The position numbers were made by a program, and so were the translations under genes. The notes beneath the pieces were generated by a model that saw nothing but the letters and a program-made list of their open reading frames with translations, made no database searches and was not told the DNA's origin. DNA of 64,000 nt from Diphasiastrum complanatum (lineage: Eukaryota; Streptophyta; Lycopodiopsida; Lycopodiales; Lycopodiaceae). Where the stretch lies: the NCBI GenBank assembly GCA_029204225.1, contig CM055111.1, positions 45,271,255-45,335,254 on the forward strand, read 5' to 3'. Of this stretch, positions 36,141 through 42,926 are shown in pieces (positions within the stretch are counted from its first letter, which is position 1; every line of letters starts with the position of its first letter).

Positions 36141-39100
36141 TGGGCCTCCTAGAGGATGAGTCCTCCCTTACATACATAGAAACTATTGAGATATCATCAC
36201 CAACTTGAGTCTGATGCCACATGGCATGCACACTTAAGCACTTGGACCCAAGTTGCACTTAGTTAGAAAGAGGGGTACAATGTTCCTATAGTTCAATTCC
36301 TCCATGACAAATGTACAACGTAAAATCATGTAAGAGCTTAGCCACTAGGGATAAATTAGCCATTATATTTCAACAATGAGCTTAGGTGGAGTAGATGCCA
36401 TGTCTGGAGGAACAATGCACTCATTTACGGTCACCTCTAGGGGCTATGTCTCTTGGAGACGACAAGCTATCCTTGAATCGGTTTTGCAAAACAGTGAACA
36501 CCATCTCACACAGTCACACAAAAAACATGGGTTATTCTTTCTTGTGAATGAGTGGCTAAGTGCTTTACTTGTGCTCACAGTCAGATGTTGAACGATTTTG
36601 TGAGATGTGAGTGGCAAGCTGTCATACCCACAACTGATCTCGGATTATTATCCTCTTAGGTCATTAGGCCTACCTTGACCCGAAATTTAATTACGATTAT
36701 GAGGGGTTTGGGGGCCTCATGTGTATATGGTCATAATTAATGGCTGGAGGCCTAAATTCAAGATGGTGGATTTTTATGGGTCTATAAGTGAGTCATAGGG
36801 GAACTGGATGACGTGGCCCAGTTAGGCTGTAGAGGTGTCCAGTGAGGTGTCACAAAGGCGCATGGGCCTTGGAGGGTATAGGTATGCCCATTGGGCTCTC
36901 ACTAGTGTATGCTTGATGTGATGTTAGTAGCTACATGCTGTTGGTATGACTGGTATGACTCCTCTATCCCTTGTGAGTGATGGTCCATAGCTTGGGGGCT
37001 AGATCCGTTCGATCTAGATTTGGTTGGGTTGGTTTGTCCACCATTTGATACCCTTGTGTTACTTTGTTGCGGCTTGCTTGGCTATTGTATCCTGGGTGAG
37101 GGACTTTATAGTGGTTTCAGAGCCAAAAATTTTGATAAAAATAATTCAATTGAAAAACTCTAAGGTTGAATAACGGACATATGCAATTTTTATATTGCCA
37201 ATTGCATTAAATTCAACCCGTCAGTAGAGTAATTCCAATTGAAACATCTTAATCAAATTTGTTCTTAATTGCATTAAATTCCCACTCATTCTTTCCCATT
37301 TCTAAATTTGTCACTCGAGGAATGTTAGGGCGAGACCTACAATCCTTTTAGTGACCGGGAAAATTAAGAAAAGGGTGAAGAAAAAACGTGAGTTGGAATT
37401 TGTTCTATGAAGCTGGAATTCGATGGAATTTCTGAAAGCTTTGATAGTACGGATCATAGTTGCACCTCCCATCCAGAAACGCGTTCAGAAATGTGGTCAG
37501 AAACGTGTTTTTGAATCACGTTTTTGGTTTGGGAGAGCGTTTCTAAGAAAGGCTTCTTTTTTTTTTGTGGGTAATATGGGTATCAAATTAAAGCTCTGAT
37601 CAAGGGCATTGCATCGGTATAGGTTGCCAGGTGTTTTTGTTACAGTTGGGCTGGTTACATCATGGTGTAGGTCAATTAAGGGCAATTTTAGGGCAAAAAA
37701 TATACATATTCTGGTTTTTTTTTGGCACGATTTTGGAATTAGAATCGTGTTTCTGGGAAAGGCGTTTATGGGAATGTCTTTGCCCAAAAACGCATTTCTG
37801 TGCAACTATGGTATGGATTAGTTGGACTCACATGTTATGAGTCATTTGTCACAACTAGAGATTTTGAAAATCTATATGAGACAAATTTATTCCAATGAAA
37901 TCAATCGATTCTTGCACGATTCGATTGGGAAGTGGACAGTCTTCTTGGAGGAAGAACTTGTGGTATGAGATAGGCAATTCCAAAAAGAAGATCTGAATCT
38001 AACTAGATCTGGTTGACCATAGTACGGTAGTAAATCTAGAATGATGCTAGATACTATTGGTCACAAGAGGGTATTTTGTCAAAAATTTGAGGTCATGACA
38101 CCTAATGGATATCTCAAATTTACAAAATTGGAAACCTTGAAAGCTATTTCTTTACTTTGAGATTATATTAGTGAACTTCTTAACATTAATTAATCCAATT
38201 TCATGTGATTTCTTGAATGGTAATTGTTATTACCCATCGACCTTGGACGATGTCACATGAATGGTTAATAAAATTTGTTTTCTAATATATGGTTATCCTT
38301 TCTAGGCTAATAAATAAATTCTTTTTTGATTATACGGGTCAATTCTCTAAAAGATAACAAAGAAAATGTTTAGATGAGTCAATTCAAGTGAATGTGTTGG
38401 AGCATTAGCTGTATTAAGTTATGTTGATGCAACACATATTTTGACTTTCAAGATTTTTCAAAGTTCTTCTTTAAAACTTCTCCTAGGCCATTTTGGACTG
38501 ATATGCACCTCTTGGAAACTGGTGCAGGATATTGTTGATATTACAAGAAATTTCTAAGGATTGTTGTAGATATCCAGTTAGAAAATGAAAGAGAAGGAAA
38601 ATCGAAAAACATACTTGTAATAGAAGAGTACTGATTACAAATCTGATCGATTTGTATCAGAACTAGGGTGTTCTATTGCAAGAAAAGGTTTGTTGAAAAC
38701 TATTCCTTGCGGTTGTGATTAGCTTGATCGAGTCGAAAACGGAGCAATTAATGGCGTGGTAAAATCCGGGAGTACGTAAGAGCGACGCAACCACTCCATC
38801 ACTTATAAATATTGTAGTTCTCATAAAGAAGTTTTGATGACTCTTAAGTTATTCTAGATTAAAACTTAAGAGAAATAGAATCTAGACGTATTTTGGATTG
38901 GATCCTAACTCTGGAAAGACACTTTGTGCCACGTCTAGAGTAAGGAAATTTTTAGGATTACAATTCTTATATAGGCATCGTAAAGTGAGTGATTAAAATC
39001 CGAGAGTTTCCAAGTGGAAAGGATTGTTTAGAGCCACTCATGTGTCTTCTGAGAATAGTGATTTTCATGTTCTCTTATTATTCAGTATAGAATAAAGATC

Positions 39101-42100
39101 TGATGAATTATAATTGACGAATCATAATTCAAGATTCTAGTTTATACTTGATTGTTTAAGAGAGGGTAACGCGCGAGTTCAAAATATCAGATGCTATGTG
39201 CATATGTCTTTTGAAGGCAATCTCCTTGAAATGGTAGCTATCCTTGATGGAGATTGATTATAATAGTAGTAAGCATTCGGCTACAGATTATAGCCCGTTC
39301 ATGCTTATGTATGGTCTTGAACCTAGATCGCCCATTGCAGTTGAAACTTGATCGATCAAGTTTCAAAAAGTAGCGGATTTCCAAAACGACATGCAAGAAA
39401 TGCTACAAATAGCAAGTGAGAATGTCCAAGGTGCCCAAGATAGGGATAGACATTATGCTAGCCTGCAAAGATCGCCTTGAGATTTTATATTTATGAATCT
39501 TGAAGGATTCTAATGTAATGTGTACCGGCAAGTATTACAAATTGTTTGCTAGATATAGGGTATTGTATCAAATCTTTAAAAAGATTGGATCCTTGGCTAA
39601 CCGATTGGATCTCCCAAACTTTTCAAGAATTTTTTCTATTTGATTGAAGAATCAATCATGGCTGGCCTGAGTGAGAGTCTACTTAATGAGTCTCGGGAGG
39701 CTTGGTCGTGAGATCAAATATCGTCCAGTGGGCAGAAGATTCGAAAAGCGTTTCTCAAAGTAGATTGGTTACAAGGTGTGGAAGTTTAGATAGAGAATGT
39801 TGGAATTTAGTCACAAGGCTTGAGGTTATTCTATAATATAAGCTTGAATTGAAAGATCACATCAAGAGGATCAAAGGAACATCGCATCATCAACCTTTGT
39901 GTGAAGGATAACATTGTCATGAGTCTCTCAATAAGGGAGAGACTTTTCTCATTTGAAAAAGGTGTGCTTTAGTCATGTATGAACAACTGAGGACAAATAA
40001 CCTTTCTAAAAGGGAAGGTAATGATGCGCAGGTTGCTTTAAAAAAGAGATTCACAAAGTTTTGGTTCTTCATCTCTCCCAAAAGAAAGGACAATTGCAAC
40101 TATTGAAGGAAATACAATTATTTTACTTTTGAATGTTGTAAGAAGTAAAGTGAGCGAAAGAAAGGCAAGAAGCAAACACGAGATAACAATAATGAAGACT
40201 GGAGACTTTGAACTCTTCGTTGTCGCATTTGCAACTCGAGCCATGAGTACATAGATTTTAGTGCCTCTAAGCACATGACACCACGTCAAGATTGGTTCAA
40301 TTCCTTTGAAGAAATGAATTGTGGACATTTTGTATGCCTTGGGGACAACACATCACGTCAAAGGCAAGGGGCCGATAGTTGTGAAACTTTCTTCGAGAAA
40401 GTTAAGATCATAAAGAATGTTTTCTTTGTACCGGCTTTCGATTTGGGCCATTACTAAACAAAACACGACAACTAGTGTTTGATAAATCCACATGTTTAGT
40501 GGAGGGCAATGAGCATGATGATAGGATCGTTGCCAAAGGATTGCAGCAAGTCTAAATAAGTTGCATACTGCTATCCCGACTCAGAAAGCCTACACGATGC
40601 AAAAACTTCTGATCAGAATAAGTTATGGCACGAAAGATATGGCCACTAAAGAAGCATGATATGATAATTGGATTACCCTCTATCAAGTTAAGCATTGACT
40701 TTTGTGAAGCACGTGCACTTTGCAAACAACAAAGAAAAAGGTTTCCTAAATCATGTGTTGTCAAGGCAAAGCAAGTACTTGAACTTGTTCACTCAACTTT
40801 GTGTGGACGCATGAAGATAAAGGTATTCAAATCTAACGAAAGAGGTGAGCACATATCAAGACAGTTCAATGATCTGTGCAACTCAAGTGGAATCACATGT
40901 CAATTTGCTACTCCAAATACTCCTCAGCAAAATGGTGTTGCTGAGAGAAAGAACAGTTCATAGTTACACGTAGCATGCTCAAGGCTAAGGCATTGCCAAC
41001 CTCTGTCCAGGCTAAAGCTATGTATAATGTTGTATTCTTGTTAAACATGAGTCCCACGACAGCAGTGGAGGGAATCATGCCTAACGGGGCATACACTGAC
41101 CAAAGGTGGGACTAGTTCAAGTATTTGGATGTACTGCCTATGCATAAGCAAAATATGTCAGGTGTATATCCTTGGCCTGATGGAAGGAGGAAACTCACAA
41201 GCCTCCATGTTCAAAACTCCAATCTGATTCCTGTTCAAAGAAGTTTGAACAGGATCCTTCATGCAGTACATATCACCAGGCTTTTGCCCTTAATTTGTTT
41301 TTCAACCTAATGAGGAAAAGTCCACAGCAATAGTCCAATAGGTATCCTGAACAGGATTGTATGTAGTTTGATTGTAGCGTCCAAATACAGCAAATGTTGG
41401 CATACCTCAAATACTTGTCAGAGGGTAACATTGGACTCCGAGGCAGTTGAAGACTTAAAACACGGTTCAGAAACAAAGGATCGACCCAGCAATTCACTAA
41501 AGAAGCTAGCAGAGTTTCTGCAAACCGTTTCTATTCCTGAGACCATCATGCAGCCAGTCGCCACTTCAGGGAATGCGTCCATGGTTTTGTTTTATTTCAT
41601 AAATTTTGTAAGTCATAAAAATTGTGAGGTCATGAATATTGACGATGCAACTTCCATTAAGAAGCTACTGAAGGAGGTGACAGCCCATAAAAAGGCTAAA
41701 AAATGTGGCCCATAATAGGAATTTAAGCCGTAATAAGGGTATGCCTTGCTATTATTTGAGCTTGGGGTAGAACAAATTCCAGCAAGTTCAACTACCGTTC
41801 ATCTCCAATTGGCCTCGCCACAAATTTACAGCACTTTGACCTTTCCAAAATGCATTCTCGAATACAAAAAACACCTTCTGCACAATCTATACGGGAATAA
41901 CACGTCACCAAGGTGTGCATAGCTAGTGAAATCAAATCTTCTTAGCAATCATGAGTTTACCTAACTGTAAATAAGAAAAACGATATAAAAAACAAAAGTT
42001 GGACATCTTGATCGAAAGAATAACATACCACTGTCTGGCTTATCCAGAAAACATAACACTATATGAGTCACCTAGAAAAATTACTAGAAATTGGTGTATC

Positions 42101-42623
42101 TTTGTGTCTAATTTACGCCTCGTGACACTTCAACAGAAACAAGAAACGAACAGACAATAGAATTGATTGCACTAGCTTTCAGTATATACAAACTGTACAT
42201 CAACATATTAGGCCTTGCCAAGATTGTAACATGAGCCTCCGCGAATCCAGCCTAGGCCTTTATGAACGCAGAAACCACTTCGGCAACTGCCGAAGGTGGC
42301 AATAAATTTTCGTGATAAAAAGGGGGATGGCAATAGGTTTTCATAATAAAAGGTGTTTGGCAATAAATTTTCAAAATAAGCAAGTATACAAAAAAAGCGA
42401 CGCAAATCATATACTCTTCGAGGTCATTTACCAGAAAGCAAATCGGACACTCATCCAGATCTATGGCAGGATCTTCCGCCCCTGCATAACAAGGCGCAAG
42501 CTTCGAATCCAGAATCAGACGCCGCAGCTTTCGATGGTCGATATCCCTGTGCTGATACAAACCCTGAGGCCTGGTATACCTTTCATCCACAGTAGACCGC
42601 CGTCTTCCCAACTTGTTCCCCAT
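9523..42623 (-). CDS. GW2: GW2/DA2-like RING E3 ubiquitin ligase (8 exons, whole gene)
   Basis: In rice (GW2) and Arabidopsis (DA2) this RING-type E3 ubiquitin ligase limits grain, seed and organ size by restricting cell proliferation. Coding exons, 5' to 3', are 42623-42432, 32872-32821, 32583-32538, 32228-32147, 31839-31761, 31675-31327, 14290-14227 and 10395-9523. Every intron is GT-AG and the phases agree, giving 1737 nt, 578 residues plus stop and no internal stops. RING-region cysteines lie at about residues 59, 62, 74/75, 80, 83, 98 and 101. The conserved segment after the RING (about 98-130), an acidic MetValMetGluAlaIleTrp helix (278-284) and the C-terminal PheGluGluGln motif (about 542) match the family. 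The start is the ATG giving MetGlyAsnLys, as in relatives; an in-frame ATG seven codons upstream was not chosen. The protein is longer than rice GW2 (425 residues), mostly in the last exon. Introns carry many transposons, yet the coding sequence is intact. Confidence 0.95.
10396..14226 (-). other. GW2-like intron 7 (3.8 kb), nothing else recognised
   Basis: Starts GTATTT after exon 7 and ends TTCTGCAG. AT-rich; I see no transposon coding region, LTR or RNA gene in it. A modest share may be old, unrecognisable repeat. Confidence 0.6.
14227..14290 (-). CDS. GW2: GW2-like exon 7
   Basis: 64 nt, too short for ordinary reading-frame searches. After acceptor AATGCAG the leading A completes an Arg codon split with exon 6. 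It encodes residues 268-288, with the conserved [12 protein letters not shown] block followed by LeuSerIleGln. Donor is GTATTT. It lies 17 kb from exon 6, but phase and family conservation make the call firm. Confidence 0.93.
14291..16435. other. GW2-like intron 6, 3' part, mostly unassigned
   Basis: First part of the 17.0-kb intron 6 (14291-31326). AT-rich with no recognised gene. Only weak retroelement-like minus-strand frames appear around 15.6-16.4 kb. Confidence 0.4.
16436..16590 (-). pseudogene. Possible gypsy gag fragment
   Basis: On the minus strand a short frame has an Asp-Val-Glu-Glu-Trp-Leu segment followed by Phe-Asp-Gln-Tyr-Phe-Gln. This resembles the conserved Trp-Leu...Gln-Tyr-Phe core of retrotransposon gag (Retrotrans_gag type). 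It is short, ends in stops and has no pol nearby. Confidence 0.35.
17092..17362 (+). mobile_element. Left part of a hAT-type MITE, interrupted
   Basis: Begins CATAGATGCACTGC, close to the CATAGTTGCA terminus of the two complete copies at 28.4 and 37.5 kb. It continues with the AGAAACGCGTTC subterminal words and the conserved GGGCAATATAGGTATCAAA internal word. Homology to the 37.5-kb copy runs to about 17290. A (TC)n tract and two LINE-family elements follow. The likely right end is at 23918-23991. Confidence 0.55.
17363..17402. repeat. (TC)n microsatellite at 5' edge of LINE E1
   Basis: About 20 uninterrupted TC units. It is one of three such tracts (also 21989-22052 and 23285-23334) that bracket the two related non-LTR elements. 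Confidence 0.95.
17942..18550 (+). pseudogene. E1 ORF1 (L1 ORF1p-like: coiled coil plus RNA-binding region)
   Basis: Begins with a Leu-rich heptad region (about 60-80 residues), then an ArgValArgGlyIlePro motif, an Arg/Lys basic segment, and a conserved AspAspAspLeuThrPheIleGln motif followed by IleTyrArgAspGlyArg. The same motifs in the same order are in the intact ORF of E2, so the domain is real. Stops interrupt it at 18278, 18491 and 18536. The layout resembles the coiled-coil/RRM/C-terminal type of ORF1 protein known from animal L1/Tx1 elements, not the zinc-knuckle ORF1 usual in plant L1; that comparison is from memory. Confidence 0.65.
18560..19420 (+). pseudogene. E1 AP endonuclease domain
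   Basis: Starts with an Ile-Gly-Val-Trp-Asn-Cys-Ala-Gly-Ile strand and MetGluThrHisGlu. Then come a TyrArgGlu segment, LeuLeuThrGlyAsnPheAsnAla and a SerValValAspTyrLeuMet motif near the end. These are the ordered motifs of LINE apurinic endonucleases. The usual Asp of the Gly-Asp-Phe-Asn motif reads Asn here. Stop codons at 18920 and 19409 break it. Confidence 0.75.
19500..21799 (+). pseudogene. E1 reverse transcriptase and C-terminal knuckle
   Basis: Palm motifs are clear: PheValAspPheTrpLysAlaPheAsp near 20414, GlyValLysGlnGlyCysSerLeu just before a stop at 20612, and TyrValAspAsp at 20717-20728. The C-terminal part (21173-21799) has Leu-Cys-Ser...Glu-His-Phe-Ile-Phe-Arg-Cys-Pro, a Cys-Cys-His-Cys-like knuckle. 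The stretch before the palm (19500-20300) is frameshifted between at least two frames. The fingers sequence and knuckle differ from the plant L1 copy at 5.2-7.9 kb, so this is a different LINE lineage. Confidence 0.85.
21942..21971 (+). other. E1 conserved 3' hairpin
   Basis: ATGCC-TTTT-GGCAT forms a perfect 5-bp stem with a T4 loop, nested in a GTCTT/AAGAC outer stem. The same structure occurs at 23245-23276 in E2. It lies just upstream of ATTAATAAA and the (TC)n tract, where a LINE polymerase would bind its template. Confidence 0.7.
21989..22052. repeat. (TC)n microsatellite between E1 and E2
   Basis: About 32 TC units, serving as both the 3' border of E1 and the 5' border of E2. Confidence 0.95.
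22094..22215 (+). repeat. Tandem subrepeats in E2 leader
   Basis: Diverged units built on TGCGGACCT and TCCATCGCTGCCCA words occur about three times. A TGCTCCATCGCTGG word also occurs at the start of the E1 leader. Repeated 5' leaders of this kind can be promoter monomers; that role is inference. Confidence 0.65.
22303..23172 (+). CDS. E2 ORF1 protein (coiled coil plus RNA-binding-like domain)
   Basis: Intact 289-residue frame. Residues about 1-60 are Pro/Ser/Thr-rich. Residues about 70-125 have Leu/Ile heptads typical of a coiled coil. Residues about 155-270 hold the ORF1 core: AsnValArgValArgGlyIlePro, ThrLeuValIleHisPheThr, LeuAspGluAspLeuThrPheIleGln and IleTyrArgAspGlyIle. The core aligns without large gaps to E1 ORF1. 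It presumably binds the element's RNA as a trimer, by analogy with L1 ORF1p. Intactness beside a decayed E1 suggests a younger insertion or selection on this protein. Confidence 0.75.
   Translation: MLVAVPISPSNPILANSKTTVAIPLTPNTPKAPISFPSYALVNLLWTDQLRLFEYLNDHREKLASHDSLLLVVQSHLQKLDTSIQELKNEVAVIKSEASSQIATSAQIQQLESQVEQHHTTVQSWAHVLKGSSTVISPPSPSPSVISAKFTVSRLREHKALNVRVRGIPNSQNVVEEAETFLEGNLQHHSKGMETAWRPKKDLDTLVIHFTSVSHRREVLGKRFKLRDTKLYLDEDLTFIQVQECKKARQEALSTGKRLIYRDGIITLVDQKLVVNEKNSEIENVQLNT
23245..23276 (+). other. E2 conserved 3' hairpin
   Basis: Same ATGCC-TTTT-GGCAT stem-loop as in E1, with the outer stem extended to CGTCTT/AAGACG. The extra pair is absent from E1 (A on both sides), so the fold is conserved or reinforced. 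Confidence 0.7.
23285..23348. repeat. (TC)n-(AC)n microsatellite at 3' edge of E2
   Basis: About 25 TC units followed directly by about 7 AC units. Third of the TC tracts bracketing E1 and E2. Confidence 0.95.
23349..23917. other. Unassigned intronic stretch
   Basis: AT-rich and not recognised. If the flanking MITE ends belong together, this would be extra sequence inside that element; it has no visible match to the complete MITE copies. Confidence 0.3.
23918..23991 (+). mobile_element. Right end of a hAT-type MITE
   Basis: Ends GGGCAACTATG, matching the TGCAACTATG terminus of the complete MITE copies, with the shared GTTTCTGGGAA and TTTGCCCA-AAAC words before it. It also forms a foldback by itself (ATAGTTGCCCAGAAACG against CGTTTTTGGGCAACTAT). 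It is proposed as the partner of the left end at 17092; the flanking 8-mers match only loosely (5 of 8), so pairing is uncertain. Confidence 0.5.
23992..24866. other. Unassigned intronic stretch
   Basis: No gene or repeat recognised. It may include upstream sequence of the hAT relic that follows. Confidence 0.35.
24870..25025 (+). pseudogene. Possible hAT transposase N-terminus (BED-finger-like)
   Basis: An ATG-started frame has a Ser-Lys-Leu-Trp-Gln-Glu-Val segment, then a Cys-rich [10 protein letters not shown] segment. This resembles the start of plant hAT transposases, with a Trp followed by a BED zinc finger of Cys-x-x-Cys type. The second Cys reads Tyr and no His pair follows, so the finger is broken. 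It may pair with the fragment at 26.6-27.8 kb. Confidence 0.35.
25026..25900. other. Unassigned intronic stretch
   Basis: No convincing coding or repeat signature. If the hAT relic is real, its middle part has decayed or been replaced here. Confidence 0.3.
25901..26300 (+). pseudogene. Ty3/gypsy integrase fragment
   Basis: Readable motifs are ValValValAspArgLeuThrLys, then a jump to [12 protein letters not shown], then in another frame a Gly-Gln-Ile-Glu-Arg-Val-Asn segment. These are successive integrase core blocks. The segment between the first and second blocks, normally 15-25 residues, is missing, and there are frameshifts and stops. Confidence 0.7.
26301..26595. other. Unassigned intronic stretch
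   Basis: Likely the decayed continuation of the gypsy fragment. A TTTGCAG splice-acceptor-like sequence stands at the right edge. Confidence 0.3.
26600..27835 (+). pseudogene. Possible hAT transposase C-terminal relic
   Basis: One frame (26603-26746) carries a [10 protein letters not shown] segment, then AlaHisValLeuHisPro, similar to the Pro-Leu-His-...-Leu-Asn-Pro block of plant hAT transposases. Further downstream is an acidic Asp/Glu/Ser-rich tail ending in a stop near 27830, also common at hAT C-termini. Pieces are separated by stops and by AG-ended pyrimidine tracts that could mark introns. The family call is tentative. Confidence 0.35.
28015..28405 (-). pseudogene. Ty3/gypsy RT-RNase H fragment
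   Basis: Minus-strand frames read HisSerLysIleAlaValProMet (the RT to RNase H connection) and then [21 protein letters not shown], a hallmark of gypsy RNase H. The fragment continues upstream on the minus strand at 29169-29640, separated by an inserted MITE. Confidence 0.8.
28406..28413 (+). other. Target-site duplication, left copy
   Basis: GTTGTAAC, identical to 29161-29168 on the other side of the MITE. Eight bases is the duplication length of hAT elements. Confidence 0.9.
28414..29160. mobile_element. hAT-type MITE with perfect 8-bp target duplication
   Basis: The termini CATAGTTGCA and TGCAACTATG are perfect inverted repeats, flanked by identical GTTGTAAC octamers. Subterminal regions are packed with GAATCGCGATTC and GAACCGCGATTC words that are themselves palindromic. 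An internal word, reverse-complemented, matches the GGGCAATATGGGTATCA word of the copy at 37.5 kb, so it sits in the opposite orientation. No transposase is encoded. It interrupts a gypsy RT gene fragment. Confidence 0.9.
29161..29168 (+). other. Target-site duplication, right copy
   Basis: GTTGTAAC, matching the left copy exactly. Confidence 0.9.
29169..29640 (-). pseudogene. Ty3/gypsy reverse transcriptase fragment
   Basis: Minus-strand frames read [13 protein letters not shown], the conserved RT block before the catalytic YxDD. A frameshift later comes [11 protein letters not shown]. Together with 28015-28405 this is one gypsy pol relic cut by the MITE. Confidence 0.8.
29641..31326. other. 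GW2-like intron 6, 5' part, unassigned
   Basis: AT-rich; no gene, LTR or RNA recognised. It ends at exon 6 with donor GTAACT on the minus strand. Confidence 0.4.
31327..31675 (-). CDS. GW2: GW2-like exon 6
   Basis: Acceptor TTCTTCATCAG has a good pyrimidine tract. The first two bases complete a Gly codon begun in exon 5, and the last two (AG) begin an Arg codon finished in exon 7. It encodes residues about 151-266, a Ser/Thr/Gly-rich, weakly conserved linker, ending in ArgHisAsnArg as in relatives. Confidence 0.9.
31761..31839 (-). CDS. GW2: GW2-like exon 5
   Basis: 79 nt, residues 125-150. It encodes the conserved [12 protein letters not shown] helix and a Gln/Glu-rich coiled-coil-like tail. 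Acceptor TTGCGCAG, donor GTATAT. The following intron 5 is only 85 nt. Confidence 0.93.
32147..32228 (-). CDS. GW2: GW2-like exon 4
   Basis: 82 nt, residues 98-124. CysProTyrCysLys supplies the last RING cysteines, followed by AsnTyrAlaValGluTyrArgGly and a Lys/Glu-rich segment, all near-invariant in GW2/DA2 proteins. Acceptor TTCTTTAG, donor GTAAGT. Confidence 0.95.
32538..32583 (-). CDS. GW2: GW2-like exon 3
   Basis: 46 nt. Found by asking for the family's GluCysPheLeuGlnMetLys motif between exons 2 and 4. Acceptor GATGACAG, donor GTATCC. It encodes residues 83-96, with Glu82 and Gln97 split across its borders. The phases fit both neighbours exactly. Confidence 0.93.
32821..32872 (-). CDS. 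GW2: GW2-like exon 2
   Basis: 52 nt, residues 65-81: [17 protein letters not shown], the middle of the RING. Relatives have Tyr where the first residue is His. Acceptor ATTGCAG, donor GTATAG. Confidence 0.95.
33195..33335. mobile_element. Probable decayed MITE relative in intron 1
   Basis: A GTTGCACGTTTCGTTCCGGAACG start, a GGGAAATCCC/CCCGGAACGC subterminal foldback and a GTGCCAATATGGGTGAA word echo the layout of the hAT MITE copies (GTTGCA end, palindromic subterminal words, GGCAATATGGGTATC core). The right terminus is not visible. Confidence 0.35.
33336..34920. other. GW2-like intron 1, 3' part, unassigned
   Basis: AT-rich, no recognised coding or repeat structure. Part of the 9.6-kb intron 1 (32873-42431). 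Confidence 0.35.
34925..35290 (-). pseudogene. Deleted Ty1/copia pol (RT start joined to RNase H)
   Basis: The minus strand reads a Thr-Phe-Arg-Glu-Ala-Glu...[12 protein letters not shown] block, the start of copia reverse transcriptase. After a frameshift it goes directly to [17 protein letters not shown], which normally lies several hundred residues later. Most of RT is deleted, as are gag and integrase upstream. Confidence 0.75.
35525..35935 (-). repeat. Two-unit tandem duplication in copia leader
   Basis: Two units of about 200 bp with a period of roughly 211 bp share words such as CTCTCTTCAACTTTTGGAAA, CCAACTGTCCAACTATGCTT and ATGATCTAGAAGTTTCTA. They lie just downstream of the primer-binding site of the minus-strand copia element, in its leader. 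Confidence 0.85.
35947..35958 (-). other. Primer-binding site of minus-strand copia element
   Basis: TGATATCAAAGC on the minus strand, two changes from TGGTATCAGAGC, placed immediately after the LTR end. Met tRNA type. Confidence 0.65.
35959..36375 (-). repeat. Copia 5' LTR (417 bp)
   Basis: On the minus strand it starts TGTTGAAATATAATGG and ends TTCATCA, so TG...CA, followed at once by the primer-binding site. It contains a (TC)n tract in its sense direction (36102-36137 as GA on the plus strand). It belongs with the deleted pol at 34.9-35.3 kb. The 3' LTR was not found. Confidence 0.75.
36620..37110 (+). repeat. Ty3/gypsy 5' LTR
   Basis: Starts TGTCATACCCACA, a typical gypsy LTR start, and ends just before GTGGTTTCAGAGCC. 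The interior is GC-richer than its surroundings. The boundary at the 3' side is set by the primer site; the last bases (TTTATA) are not a perfect CA end, so mutation or a boundary shift of a base or two is possible. Confidence 0.65.
37112..37124 (+). other. Primer-binding site of gypsy element
   Basis: TGGTTTCAGAGCC, one change from the Met-tRNA-complementary TGGTATCAGAGCC, directly after the LTR. Confidence 0.7.
37125..39640 (+). pseudogene. Decayed Ty3/gypsy internal region
   Basis: Near the 3' end (39262-39351) a frame reads [14 protein letters not shown]...ArgSerProIleAlaVal, the conserved gypsy integrase C-terminal block. It is followed by AlaGlnAspArgAspArgHisTyrAla in the same direction. 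Gag, protease and RT are not readable, and the internal region is far shorter than a full element. A MITE is inserted at 37455. Orientation and order agree with the LTR upstream. Confidence 0.7.
37455..37810 (+). mobile_element. hAT-type MITE, 356 bp
   Basis: Termini CATAGTTGCA and TGCAACTATG, flanked by octamers GTACGGAT (37447-37454) and GTATGGAT (37811-37818) that differ at one base. Subterminal sequence is made of AGAAACGCGTTC and GAAACGTG words. The core GTGGGTAATATGGGTATCAAA is shared with the copies at 17.1 and 29.0 kb. It is inserted in the gypsy element. Confidence 0.88.
39900..41320 (+). pseudogene. Ty1/copia gag-protease-integrase relic
   Basis: Readable in order: a broken gag zinc knuckle (CysAsnTyr...CysCysLysLys, near 40094), a protease-like SerAlaSerLysHisMetThrPro (near 40263, with the catalytic Asp-Ser-Gly changed), the pre-integrase AspPheCysGluAla block, and an integrase SerGlyIleThrCysGln...[11 protein letters not shown] block (40900-40950). 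About 100 residues of the integrase core are deleted between GlyArgMetLys and LysValPheLys. Many stops. RT is absent. Confidence 0.8.
41321..42431. other. GW2-like intron 1, 5' part, unassigned
   Basis: A plus-strand open frame (41368-41715) has no recognised domain. The rest is AT-rich. The intron begins GTAAAT on the minus strand at 42431. Confidence 0.35.
42432..42623 (-). CDS. GW2: GW2-like exon 1 (start codon)
   Basis: 192 nt, residues 1-64, from MetGlyAsnLysLeuGly to CysProIleCysPheLeu. The start lies in GTGGCCATGGGG, a good plant context with purine at -3 and G at +4. The N-terminal block with TyrThrArgProGlnGlyLeuTyr is a GW2/DA2 hallmark. Gly2 after Met could be myristoylated, which would be a membrane-targeting inference only. 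Confidence 0.95.
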
Positions 42624-42926
42624 GGCCACCAAATCTCTCACCACAACCCTGTGCTCTAAGACGCAGTAGCATCACCATGAAACTGAAGCAAACACAGAAA
42701 CGGTGCATGAAACTGAAGCAAAAAATGATGCAAAAACTGAAATATCATGGTGTCTGCATGAAACAGGGAGCATCTTCGGATTGGCTTGTTAAGCGATGAC
42801 GAAGACAAACGATCGAAGAAGAAGCTTTGATGATGATGATGATGATGATGATGAAGGATTTAACGTGGAAAATATATTGATCGAGTCGATGGGGCATACG
42901 GGATACTTTACCAGTTGGATTTTCGC

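Noticed and set aside
41368-41715. 115-residue plus-strand frame in GW2-like intron 1
   Set aside because: No recognised domain, no splice or promoter context, and flanked by copia debris; not supported as a gene.
42252-42431. Continuation of the exon 1 frame past the CysProIleCysPheLeu motif
   Set aside because: A GTAAAT donor follows directly, and the RING continues in phase at exon 2. The rest of the frame is intron read-through.
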